Assembly (NCBI GenBank): GCA_023091665.1
Contig: JALJCQ010000018.1
Coordinates: forward strand, 496,001 to 560,000
DNA from: Pythium myriotylum
Lineage: Eukaryota > Oomycota > Peronosporomycetes > Pythiales > Pythiaceae
DNA: 64,000 nucleotides
Direction of reading: 5' to 3'
A program made the position numbers and the translations under genes. The notes beneath the pieces are model-generated. The model searched no databases. It saw only the letters and a list, made by a program, of their open reading frames with translations, and was not told the DNA's origin. Shown here in pieces: positions 30,553 to 40,479 of this stretch. Every line of letters begins with the position of its first letter. The first letter of the stretch is position 1.

Positions 30553-33500
30553 CTATACACCCAAGAACGGGTATCTCGCTGGCCGCGAAGATACACTCGC
30601 GTACAGCTTATGCTCTCGCATAAGTGTGAGAACCTCTCTGATGTGGAGTCTGTGAACCTCCAGATCAGTCTTCCCGTCCATAGCTCGGCTATGAACGAAG
30701 ACATCGTCGAAGTAGCTTGGTGCGAAGGTTCGCACTGGGCGCAATAGATGCGAGACGCATCTATTGAATGTGGCTGGTGCGTTGCTGAGGCCCTGAGGCA
30801 TCACCAACCACTCCCAGAGCATTCCGCTTGGGGTGCTGACGGCCGTGAACGGAATATCCCGTTCACGCATCAAGATCTGATAGAATCCGTCCATCAGATC
30901 CATCGACGAGAAGATGGTGCTCTTCGCCATCCCGTCGATGATGACGTCCTTCCTCGGTATCGGCGTCTGCGCCGGTATCGTCGCCGCGTTCAACTTGTTG
31001 AACGCGTGTACAATCCGCCACCCTCCTGTTGCCTTGCGCACACAGAAGGTCGGAGAGCTGTGAGGGGAGGTAGACTCCCTCACATGGCCAGCAGCGAGAC
31101 GTTCTGCGAAGAACTTGTCGATCGCTTCGACCTGTTCACGAGGCAGTGGCCACTGCTTCATGACACAGTACTTCGAACCTGGCTTCAGGTCGATCTCGTG
31201 CCGAATGCCTTTGTCCTTCGGCAATTCGCACGGCACGGATTCGGGGAACACATCCGCGAATTCGACCAAATCCTCGTAGAGAGGATTTCCCTTGAGCGAC
31301 TCCCAGGATTGAGCCGAGTACCGCTCAATCCGAGTCTTCTCATCGAGGACGCTCTCGTCCATCGATGAGCTGCTGAGAAGCCGTTCCTTCTCAGCAAACA
31401 CCACTGCCGACCGGATATCGGTCACACATTCGTCCTCCGCGACGAGAATACAGATCTGCGCGATCTTTCCTTGGCGCAGATCTCGCAAGAACCGCTTGGG
31501 TTCGAGCGTAGGCAGTGCGGTGATCTCCGAAGTTGACTTCGGAGGCGCAACGACCTCGAGTGTGGATGCACCCACTCTCGTGCCGTCATTGACTAAGACG
31601 TTGATCGTCTCAGTGACTTCCTGCGGCCTTATGCGCGCAGATTCCTCGAGCTGCAGTTGCGCAACTGCAGCGAGATCTCCATCGCTCGACGTTCTAGTCG
31701 AGGCGGAGAGTCGACGTTGCCTCCTTGCGGCAGACGTCGAGACCTTCCTCTCATAGTGCTGCCCCTGTGGCAAGCACTGTCTTCTTGGCTCGTGCGACTT
31801 ATTCGCACGAGGATCTTCCTCACTTGACTCGTGCGACTCACTCGCACGAGAAGTCTTCGGCGCTGTATGCGACTCTACGCAGACCCCGGCAGCTGGCTCG
31901 ACGACAAAGGTCGACTCTTTGTCGTAGTCTTGGGCAGTCGTACTAACGACCGAGTGACTGATGAGGCCATCACACTCATCTTCCACACGTCCACGTGCAT
32001 CTGGACGCTCCAGAACCGACATCAGGTGGCCACCTGATGACCGAGCGGCGGGCATCGTAACGGGTCGATGCCGCCAGCTGATCCATGGCTTGTGTGAACG
32101 AAGCCATGGCAGGCCTAGGATGACGTCGAACTTGTCATCTAGGTCGAGTACGACAAAGTCGTCGTCGTACTCATTCCCTTCAAGCGTGTAGTGGAGGCCC
32201 ACTACGCGTTTCATAACCTTCACCGTTGCGCCAGTTGCGAGGCGCACCGTCGTCCTCGTCGGAGGAATGTCTCGCTCGACAACATCGAGCCTCAAAGACT
32301 CGATAGACTGTCGTCGAACGAAGTTGTTCGACGCCCCACAGTCTACGAGGGCGCGAAGCGAAGACGAAGCTCCTTCGACTTCGAGCTCCAAGGTGATGAG
32401 GGCCTCATCATCACCAGGTGTGGCGAAGCACAGAGACTGTGCTTTGGGAGCAGCCTTCGTCAAGAGTCCCACAAACTCTCTTGACGTGACTGGATCAGTA
32501 GGGCGCTTCGCCCCTACTGACCCTGACCGTTTTTTTTGTTGATCTTCACGCTGCTGTTTCTTCGCAGCGTGTTGATCCGACCACTGGACCTTCTTGTCCA
32601 CGTGGCGACCGCGTCCATTGCCGCGAGGCACCGGGCGCGCAGCATTACACTCATAAGCGTAATGCCCGGTCTTCTGGCATCGATTGCATTTCTGCAATCG
32701 TTTGTCCACGCGAGGGCGGTGCTCGCTCTCGGCGTAGGAAAGATCCATGGCCTCTGGATCACTTGAGTCTTGTCGTCTGGACGGACGATAAGCAGCGGAA
32801 TGGACATAAGCCTGTCGCAGGCTGAAGTCCTCTTGGCGAGCAGCCGAGATCGCGTCCTCGAGTTTATCAAACTCGAGACGGAACATCTGGGTCTTGATCG
32901 GCCCATCCTCGAGCCCCTTGATAAACGCAGCAACCTGCGTTTGATCATCAATGGGATTCTCCACGATGCAACTCACGAGGTATCGTGCGTGCCGGGCGTA
33001 AGCGTGAATATCACGCTTACCTTGCCTGAGATCCAGGAACTCAGCGCGAGCCCTGAACTCGGCTCGAGGTGGCTCAAACGCTTGTTTGATCTTGACCTTG
33101 AACTCTTCATACGATCCGAAGCAATACGGATCGTGCAGCTTGAGACCGAGCGCCCACACCTTGGCACGACCTGCCAAGTTGGATATGGCGTAGGTCACTC
33201 GCATTGCATCGTCATCGATGCGACGGGCTTCAATGGAATCGTCGAGTTCGACGAACCAACGCAACAGGCTGTCACCGTCAGCCTTGTACTTGGAGATCTC
33301 GATCTTCAACGGCTCGACACGTCGAGGCCGCTCTGCCGCCGCAGCAGCAGACTGCTGCTGCCTCAACAACGCTGCTTGTTGAGCGCTCTGCTCGCGCAGA
33401 GCTGCAAGACTCCCTCTCGCCTCGTTCAGCTCATGCTGGATGAACTGGGCGATACTCGCGTGCTGTTCATCACGCGAGAGCGAGAGGAGCATGGCGCCGA

Positions 33501-33630
33501 CGGCGGCTTCGCCCACCGTCGTGGCCATGCGCTGAACAGCCTGCCACTCGAGCTCACTCAAGTGGAGGAAGTTCTCACGCGAGGCGTGGCGACCCTGCGC
33601 GCCAGGGGTTTCCGGCGCAGGGGGATTCAT
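30553..33630 (-). CDS. Gypsy 1 Gag, protease and reverse transcriptase (truncated)
   Basis: A 1025-codon ORF starting 33 nt inside the 5' LTR. Gag carries the conserved region SLLRWFVELDDSIEARR and the zinc knuckle CNRCQKTGHYAYEC (about residues 320-335). Protease follows with ALVDCGASNNFV (D-C-G in place of D-T/S-G, common in oomycete gypsy elements). Reverse transcriptase shows FCVRKATGGWRIVHAFNKLN, SSMDLMDGFYQI, LVMPQGLSNAPATF and the catalytic YFDD box. The frame fails just after EHKLYAS: compared with gypsy 2, a few nucleotides are missing where the second element has ANLDKCIF, giving an early stop at 30553. Continuation is in the next frame. Gag and pol are fused without a frameshift signal. 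Confidence 0.88.
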   Translation of the reverse strand: MNPPAPETPGAQGRHASRENFLHLSELEWQAVQRMATTVGEAAVGAMLLSLSRDEQHASIAQFIQHELNEARGSLAALREQSAQQAALLRQQQSAAAAAERPRRVEPLKIEISKYKADGDSLLRWFVELDDSIEARRIDDDAMRVTYAISNLAGRAKVWALGLKLHDPYCFGSYEEFKVKIKQAFEPPRAEFRARAEFLDLRQGKRDIHAYARHARYLVSCIVENPIDDQTQVAAFIKGLEDGPIKTQMFRLEFDKLEDAISAARQEDFSLRQAYVHSAAYRPSRRQDSSDPEAMDLSYAESEHRPRVDKRLQKCNRCQKTGHYAYECNAARPVPRGNGRGRHVDKKVQWSDQHAAKKQQREDQQKKRSGSVGAKRPTDPVTSREFVGLLTKAAPKAQSLCFATPGDDEALITLELEVEGASSSLRALVDCGASNNFVRRQSIESLRLDVVERDIPPTRTTVRLATGATVKVMKRVVGLHYTLEGNEYDDDFVVLDLDDKFDVILGLPWLRSHKPWISWRHRPVTMPAARSSGGHLMSVLERPDARGRVEDECDGLISHSVVSTTAQDYDKESTFVVEPAAGVCVESHTAPKTSRASESHESSEEDPRANKSHEPRRQCLPQGQHYERKVSTSAARRQRRLSASTRTSSDGDLAAVAQLQLEESARIRPQEVTETINVLVNDGTRVGASTLEVVAPPKSTSEITALPTLEPKRFLRDLRQGKIAQICILVAEDECVTDIRSAVVFAEKERLLSSSSMDESVLDEKTRIERYSAQSWESLKGNPLYEDLVEFADVFPESVPCELPKDKGIRHEIDLKPGSKYCVMKQWPLPREQVEAIDKFFAERLAAGHVRESTSPHSSPTFCVRKATGGWRIVHAFNKLNAATIPAQTPIPRKDVIIDGMAKSTIFSSMDLMDGFYQILMRERDIPFTAVSTPSGMLWEWLVMPQGLSNAPATFNRCVSHLLRPVRTFAPSYFDDVFVHSRAMDGKTDLEVHRLHIREVLTLMREHKLYASVSSRPARYPFLGV

Positions 33631-33662
33631 AGTCGCTGGGCGGACTACGAAGTGCTACCAGG

Positions 33663-33998
33663 TGTAACGAGGCTGACCTCGTTACGTCACGTACACTGTG
33701 GAGCAGTGTAGGAAGCGCGCAACACAGAGACTTGTGTTGAATCAGGCAAATGGGAAACTGAATTTATGGATTAGGAAACCTAGAAAAACCTACTCTTTGT
33801 ATAGAAAACCTCGCAGATCCGCCCTCGGATTTCTGCCATCCACTCAATCACAAGACCCTAGCGTGATTGGTGGAAAATCGGGATAATATCGTAGGATATT
33901 ATCCAATCAGGAGACATCGCAACCAGGTGGGTTCACGATGTTCCTATCGGACACCATTGACATGGGTCCGTACCATGTAACGGGCACACCCCGTTACA
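33663..33998 (-). repeat. Gypsy 1 5' LTR
   Basis: A 336-bp LTR, visually identical to 26106-26441. It is followed by GATGG (33999-34003), the right copy of the target duplication. Confidence 0.92.
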
Positions 33999-34564
33999 GA
34001 TGGGTGATGCGGATTCGAACGTAGTTGTCAGTTTGAGAGAGGGGGCACCCCGACAGCCCCCCACCGCGGACGCTGACTTCAACGTGGTGCAGGACGTGTA
34101 CCCGCATTGCACCCCGGCGCATGCGGTGCCTCCCACGGGGACAAATGACGAAAAAATCGATATATTTAACAAGTACCTCGTACTCTTTCTTCTGCCTCGG
34201 CTTCACCTTTTCAGCGCGAAGCCACACCTTCATAAGAATCCTTCCTTCGTCGTTTATAGTCTTTCGTCTCCATGGCGCCTTCTCGGCGGGCGTGGGGGGC
34301 AACCGTACCGTCTCCTGATCTCCTGGCGGTGTTCCAGCCAGCTTGATCCGTTGGGAGGCTCTCCCCACTTATCAGTAAGCATGATACCGTATTCTATACG
34401 TCAAATAACCCATCATGTTAATTGTCACTCACTCAAGACAGCCAATCAAAACTACCCAATCTGAGAACCGTGATTTATATTGACACTCTGAATCTGAGCC
34501 AGTAAATATCGTGGTTCCCAGCTCTCGATTGAGAGACCCTCCGCACTGACTCGCACTGCTCAAC
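33999..34564. other. Spacer between gypsy 1 and transposase remnant
   Basis: This is noncoding sequence with no motif in its short ORFs. It contains the left copy (34387-34406, CCGTATTCTATACGTCAAAT) of a 20-bp inverted repeat whose partner is at 36311-36330. Confidence 0.45.
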
Positions 34565-35993
34565 ATGGCCGGACGACCAAGCATCAAAGGTCGTGGGCGC
34601 CGCGAGCGCGCCTATCGCAATCGCACAACGGCTGTCGGCCGGCGCATTGAGGTCGTTCAGCTCTTTTTGGACACGTGAGACATGGCGGCGACTCTAGATC
34701 ATTTTTATCCCGGCAGCTCTCCCCCCGAACGGCAGAGACTTCGTCGTGCCGCCTACCGTTGGGGACAGGACCTCCTCGCGCTCCTTGAAGCGGCCGCGAG
34801 CAGGCGGAATCGTTCTCTGTACCGCGTCCGCCCCCTCGGCATCGCCACGGTGCTCTCCTCGGACACAGAGCCTGAGTTGGTGACCTGGCTCAACTTGCTT
34901 CGGAAGGATGGCGTCCCCGTGTCTGGCGTGATGCTCAGCGCCAAAGCTCGGGAGCTCGCTGTCCGTGACGGGATCCCCGCGGAGGCGTTTTCGGCATCGC
35001 ATGTGTGGCGCAAGAGCTTCTTGAAGCGTCATCGCCTCTCCATCCGCGCGAGAACCCGTCACGGACAGACGACCCCGGCCGAGGCAGTGGAGGTTGTCGT
35101 CGCGTTTGCTCTCGACGTTGCTCGCGTTGCCCGGGAGCATGCCGTCACCATGATCTACAACGCCGACCAGACCGGCGTCTGGCTAGAGTACCTCCCCAGG
35201 ACCACTATGACCGCGGCGCGAAGACCGTCTGGGTGAAAAGTAGCGGCCGTGAGAAGGAACGGCTTACGGCCATGCTCCTCGGCGACGCGAGTGGCAAGAA
35301 GTACTCCTCCTTCCTTGTGTTCAAGACCAGCAAGTCGTCTGTCCCTGTCGTCGCTCTCTAGAACGATCTTTTGCGCCACGGCTTTGGCGTCTCTGGAAGC
35401 AAATTGAGCCGCTCCAGGCGTCCGGCGATATGCAGATCTACGGCAACGCTACAGCGTGGTGGAACGCGAGCGAGAGGCTCGCGTTCCTCAACTACCATTT
35501 CGGCCACCGCCAGCCGACTGACCCCAAGGTGCTGCTCTTGTGGGATGATTTCAGCGGCCACTGGACGGGCGAGGTGGCGGCTCGCGCGGCTGAGCTAGCG
35601 GTTGTGCTCTACAAGGTCCCGCCAAAGTTCAGGTACGTCTGCCAGCCAGCGGACATCAGCTGGAACAAGCCGTTGAAGGACCATATGCGTGCCAAGTGGA
35701 TGGATTGGATTGCCGCACAGGTGCGGCAGAACGGCAAGCTCTCTCCTCCGTCACGGAAGGAGCTCGTGGACTGGCTAATCTCGGGGTGGGAGTCGCTCAC
35801 CACGGCGACCATTCGGAATGGATTCAAGCGCGCCAGACTTCAAATCTGGGGCGATGACGGCGCCGTGGTCGAACCTCCCATCCCCGTTCCAGAGCCCACT
35901 GTGGGTGTGGAAGAGGAGGAGGTGCTCTCTGACGATGATATGAGACGCAAGCAACGACGAGGAGGAGGAAGAGTTTTCAACAATCTGGAATGA
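34565..35993 (+). pseudogene. Pogo/Tigger-type (DDE_1) transposase, degenerate
   Basis: Frames from an ATG at 34565 (MAGRPSIKGRGRRERAYRNR) through 35993 together make a transposase. An in-frame TGA occurs at 34676-34678, a frameshift near 35205, a stop TAG at 35359-35361 and another frameshift near 35390. The N-terminal helix-turn-helix region is followed by a CENP-B-like stretch (SASHVWRKSFLKRHRLSIRA), then the catalytic triad: Asp in IYNADQTGV, Asp in LLLWDDFSGHW, and Asp in CQPADISWNKPLK, so the element is DDD-type as in pogo. An acidic, then basic C tail ends in the last frame. It is non-autonomous in this state. It differs in sequence from the fragment at 25439-25891. Confidence 0.8.
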
Positions 35994-36160
35994 GATTGGA
36001 AGTTTTGTATGATTTTTGTTGTTTTTTTGGTCGGAGGGGGGGGGGGGGGGGGGGGGGGTCCGGAGAATTAGCGCAGTGCACTGTGCGACAATCCCTGCTC
36101 CCAACCACAGCGCGGCTTGGGCCCTCAATTCCTGACTGCGGCCAAGGTCAAGTACCATGA
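35994..36160. other. Spacer with a poly-G run
   Basis: This holds a G run of about 22 nt near 36038-36058, noncoding, between the transposase and the copia remnant. Confidence 0.5.
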
Positions 36161-38517
36161 TCACTTCAACATCAAGTGCTGACACGTTGTCTCGTCTGAT
36201 GTTCCCGTACGTTCGTTTCGAGATCCTCGCCGTAATTTACCCTCACCACCGTATTTTACGATATACACCGTGATTTGGTAGAGGGTTGTGGTTTCGGATC
36301 TGACCATGTCATTTGACGTATAGAATACGGACACCTTCTCGCGAATGAAGTGGTGGCGAATGTCTACGTGCTTGGTACGGGCGTTGTACCCAATATTGTG
36401 GGCGAGCGCGATGGCACCTTGATTGTCCTCCCAAACTTGTGTTGCCTCCTTCTGCTCGTGTCCAAGGTCTTTCAACATGGCCCGCAGCCAGATCACCTCC
36501 TGTGCGCACATGCTCAGCGCTAGGTACTCCGCCTCAGCGGAGCTCAACGCCACGGTGCGTTGATGCTTGGACTTGTACACGACGGGTCCACGTTCATGGC
36601 GATCATGACGTCCGACACTGAGTCTGTGTTGCTTCCCCAGTCGGCGTCACAGTACGCAACTGGTACTCGAGCGGGTCCGTTCGTCCCACTGTAGTTGATG
36701 CCCCGCGTGCTTGTTGAGTGCAGGTATCGCAGGATCTTGATGGCCGCATTCCAATGGTTTGACCCTGGGTTCTCCATGAACCGACTCAGATGCGTCACAG
36801 CATACGCCACGTCCGGGTGCGTGCACTGAGCTGCGTACTGCAGGCTCCCGATAAGGGAACGGTACGGCTTCTTCTTCATGGACTCCTTCTCGTCGTCGGT
36901 GGTCGGTCCATCCGCCTTCGACAGTCTCAGGCTGTGGTCGCACGGGTTTGCGGTCTCTCGTGCGTTCAGTTGGTTGAATCGCTCAGCCGTGTTCTTGATG
37001 TATTGGGTGTGCGTGATGGTCATAGTGCGCCGCTCGCGGTCGTATGCGATCTCCGTGCCCAGGAGGTGCTTCACCGGACCAAGCTCCTTAATGCGAAAGC
37101 GCGAGGCGATTCTTCGCTTCACGTCGTTCACGAGTTCGGTCATCCTCGCAGCCACCACCATATCGTCAACGTAGAGGCAGATGTACACTAGGTCATCGTT
37201 GACTTCCTTCACATAGATGCATGCGTTGCCTCCACACGCTACGAAGCCCAGCTCGACGAGCAGGCGATGAATTGTCTTGAACCAGGCGTTCCCAGCCTGC
37301 TTCAGGCCGTATAGAGCTTTTTGAGCTTCAACAACGGCCGAGCCCCTCCGGGATCTCAATGTATACGTTCTCCTCGAGCTCTGCATTTAGATAAGCCGTG
37401 TCCACGTCGAGCTGCTCGATTACGAAGCCGAGTGAGCTGCACTGCGTCAGCAGCGTCCGTACGGAGCCCATGCTTGCCACGGCAGCGTATGTCTCGAAGA
37501 AGTCCACGCCGTACTGCTGCAGAAAGCCCAGCGCCACGAGTCTTACTTTCCAGCGTAGGATCTCCCCACCTCGTTGTACTTATTCGCAAAAACCCACTTC
37601 GTTTTGGTCACCTTCATCCCAGGCTGCCGCTTCACCTTAGTCCACGTCCGGTTGCGGTCGTGGGCCGCAAACTCCGTGCTGATCGCGTCGATCCACTCGT
37701 CCTACTCGTCGCCCGAGATGGCTTCTCTGTACGTGCTTGGTGTGTCATGCGCTGCGAGTGCGACTTCATACGCTTCGTCATCATCACCAGGGCATGGGCG
37801 CTTCGCTCGGCGGTCACCGTCGCTCCCACTCACTCCAGACGTATCGTAGAGCACGATGCTGTCATCACCGGGGTTGTGGGGTCGGTCATCAATGCGAAGT
37901 TGACCAGTAGGATTTGTGCGACCGTTCGTCAGTTCTCGTACTCGCGGCGTGCCACTTGTTCTCTGCAGAGTCATGGGAACCTGTAACTAGCGCGTCGGCT
38001 CAGTCCTGGTCTGAACACAATAGCATCCGACATAGTCGTAGGCTCAAGTCCTGCGGTTGTTGAGATTTCGCTAGGTGCGACTGCAGTTACGGGTTCGGGA
38101 TCTTCCTCCATTTGCTCATGCATCTCTTTGTCAGTGTTTGGTGCTAATGGGCTGCTTGGAATCGGGTCGTCATCACTGTCATCGTTACCATTGCCGTCAG
38201 TAGGGATACGAAGGTTCGACCAATCAATGTGTCGTCCTTCATCGTAGATCCCGTCGACTTCACGCTTGTCGAGCTTCACGCTTCGAGACACCACAATCTT
38301 TCCACTCTCCAGGTTGAGCACCCTGTAACCCTTCGACTCATTTGCTTCCAGCTTTGTTCATTGTGATGAATCAATATGGGCGTAGCCCATTGACCCGAAC
38401 ACTCTCAAATGCGGAAGATCTGGCTTCGAATGGTAGATGATCTCATGTGGCGTCACTTCTGGTCTTGAGCCAGTGCAGGTGCGGTTGATCAGGTAAGCTG
38501 CCACGGTCATTGCCTCT
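36161..38517 (-). pseudogene. Degenerate Ty1/copia pol (integrase end, RT, RNase H)
   Basis: Minus-strand fragments in several frames follow the copia order. Near 38517-38322 the text resembles the integrase C-terminal region (PEVTPHEIIYHSKPDLPHLR). An acidic linker region lies at 37971-38321. RT begins around 37700 and includes FFETYAAVASMGSVRTLL, QLDVDTAYLNAELEE, ALYGLKQAGNAWF and the YVDD box in CLYVDDMVV. RNase H has SSAEAEYLALS, VWEDNQGAIALA and HVDIRHHFIREKV. At least four frame changes or stops interrupt it. Its upstream half is missing: the sequence is cut at 38518 by the LTR of gypsy 2. The 3' side loses copia similarity near 36300. No copia LTR was recognised. Confidence 0.85.
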
Positions 38518-38740
38518 TGTAGCGGGGTACACAGGTTATACTTGCAGTTACATAGGTAGTGTGGTTACATCATTAGGCTGGTCCACTTAGGGACTCTAGG
38601 GTTAATCCCCAGAGAGGATTAATATACGGCAGTTCGCCTTTTGCCAAGTCTTTGGCACTCGTCGACAGGGGTCAACTCGGAGCGGCTGCTCTCGCTTCCT
38701 CCAAGCGAAGTGCTGTGTAGTGGTCACGAGGACCACTACG
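38518..38740 (+). repeat. Gypsy 2 5' LTR
   Basis: About 223 bp from TGTAGCGGGG to ACCACTACG, where the expected final A is G. It matches 45864-45915 and about 47250-47396 with scattered substitutions. Confidence 0.8.
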
Positions 38741-38779
38741 CTTGGTAGCACTTGTCGTCAATCCGACACCGACATCGCC

Positions 38780-40429
38780 ATGTCCGAAGCTTCCGACTTC
38801 GCGATGGCGTCAAGCCATCCGACGCTGTCGCGTCAAGACCATCAATATCTGGATGACGCCCAGTGGGACTATCTCCAGAAGATGGAGGCCACCAATGGCC
38901 GAGCAAGCATCAACGAGCTGCTCCAACGCGGCTCTGGCGAAGTCCTCGCTCACATCGCGCGATTCCGCGACTATGAGATTGCTCTGGAGCAACACGTGCT
39001 CGACGTTGTTACGTCTCGCGTCGCCGCAGCTCAAGCGACTCAGGCTGCGACGGTGGCTCCCGCCATCAGCTATGTGCCCTCTCCGGCACCCCCGGAAGGT
39101 CCGAAGCCCGTTTGAGTCACGGTCTCCCAGTACTCTGGGGCTGAAGGCGGGAACCTCGTCTTTTGGCAGCGCGAGGTCGAGCTCGCAATGGCGGCAGGTC
39201 GCATCCGCGACGAACGTCATAAGGTGACCTTCGCGATATCCAGCATGAAGGATCGCGCCAAGGTCTGGGCCTTGACTTGTGAGACTTCACAACGCGGATT
39301 TTTCCACGACTGGCCGGCACTCGCCGACGCCATGAAGGTGATGTTTCAGCCAGCGAGCGTGGCGCACTGCCAGTGCGCGGCATTCCTTGCCTGTCGCCAA
39401 GGCAATCGCGACCTTCGCTCCTTTGTGCAGGAGTTGGGCCAACTCCGTGCAAACATGGCCGCGAATACTCTCGCCGAGGACGTGATGCTCACGACGTTCA
39501 TGGAAGGGATGAATCCCGGCCCCGAAAAGGCCGCGGTTTTCCGCGAAGAACCGGTAAATTCTATTTTGGGTCCCCAGGGGCCAATGTCCCACTTGGGTCC
39601 CGGGTGGAAGCTGCACTAAATTAGGGATATATTACATCTTGTTTGAAAAATAACCGCATTACCCTAGTGTGATCATGAGGCGGTACGACCGAAGGCAGCG
39701 GGGGGGGCCTTCCCAGTAGGGGGTATTGCGAAGGGCGCGCAGAGCGCCCCGTAGCAACCCGGGGTCCGCGCCGCAGGTCGCCTGCCGGAGTGAGACGAAG
39801 CTTGCCGACGTCCAGAGCCCACTTTCTTTAAATACGCGAGGCTCGTGCCGACTACAAATCCACTGAAGCGAAGCGGAGGTAGCGCCACACGTTAGTGAAT
39901 CTATATTGGATCCTTATAGACACGGTTGCTACGTGTATTCACGCACTTATCCTTCTCTAGACAAAATTGAAAACAAGTTGCTGTGGTAATATTACCACAA
40001 CGGAGGTGGGATCCAAGTGGGACCCTGGCCCCTGGGGACCCAAAAAAAAAGGTTATCGAATAACCGGCGTTTTTGGAAGACGCGTTCGTCGTTGCGCTGC
40101 GAGAAGACTACGTCCAGCGCCTCGCTTAGGGTCTACTCGCGAATCCGGCAGCGCCGTCTCCGGTTCCTCCGGCCCAACCTCACGTTCCGGAGCCGATGGA
40201 TCTGAGTGTAATTAACCTCAGCGGAGTCGATCTGAGCACGTTCAACATGAGTGCGATCGACGTGAAGGCACTTCACATCAAGTGTTTCACTTGTGGGAAA
40301 TTTGGCCGCTTCCAGCGCGATTGCCCGCGCAATACGGGCAGTGCGCGCGCCCGTCGTGGTAGGCCACGTCGCTCGGGAGGCCGAGGCCGACCCGCCTCCG
40401 CGTCTCAGGGAAACGACAATTCCCAGTAG
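38780..40429 (+). pseudogene. Gypsy 2 gag, interrupted
   Basis: Starting MSEASDFAMASSH at 38780. An in-frame TGA occurs at 39113-39115, after which the same frame continues with SQYSGAEGGNLVFWQREVEL and gag-like RAKVWAL and ACRQGNRDLRSFVQEL. The gene is split by the insertion at 39555-40061 and resumes as FLEDAFVVALREDYVQRL, a TAG, then a C-terminal zinc knuckle CFTCGKFGRFQRDC in which the His of the CCHC pattern is Arg. The last frame ends at 40429. Confidence 0.8.
39555..40061. mobile_element. 507-bp nested inverted-repeat (MITE-like) element in gag
   Basis: Arms TTTTGGGTCCCCAGGGGCCA (from about 39565) and its reverse complement near 40014-40054 form imperfect inverted repeats of about 40 bp (two to four differences). 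The duplicated target is AACCGG (39549-39554 and 40062-40067). Removing the segment plus one copy restores a continuous gag frame, which supports an insertion. There is no coding capacity; the inner part is GC-rich with a G7 run. The superfamily is unclear. Confidence 0.8.
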
Positions 40430-40479
40430 ACGCGGGGCAGTCTGCTGGGGCGATCACCCCTCGCTCCGCGAGGTCGAAC

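Larger units (their letters stand above)
26106..33998 (-). mobile_element. Gypsy 1: full-length Ty3/gypsy chromovirus-type LTR retrotransposon
   Basis: This 7893-bp element has two 336-bp LTRs beginning TGTAACGAGG and ending CCCCGTTACA. I see no difference between them by eye. The 5-bp duplication GATGG occurs at 26101-26105 and 33999-34003. Genes run on the minus strand, so the 5' LTR is the right one. The primer-binding site TGGTAGCACTT lies at 33650-33660 (minus strand), 2 nt inside the 5' LTR; its first 8 bases fit the TGCTACCA end of many initiator Met tRNAs. A purine tract GGGAGGGTGA sits at 26442-26451 (minus strand) beside the 3' LTR. The order Gag-PR-RT-RNaseH-IN-chromodomain is Ty3/gypsy. 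Pol is broken (see the two ORFs). An extra ORF lies on the plus strand. Confidence 0.92.
34387..36330. repeat. 20-bp perfect inverted repeat bracketing the transposase remnant
   Basis: CCGTATTCTATACGTCAAAT (34387-34406) recurs as its exact reverse complement at 36311-36330, 1944 bp outer to outer, with the transposase inside. The right copy lies in copia RNase H coding sequence (VFYTSN), so it may be a terminal inverted repeat or an inverted copia fragment from a rearrangement. Confidence 0.55.
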
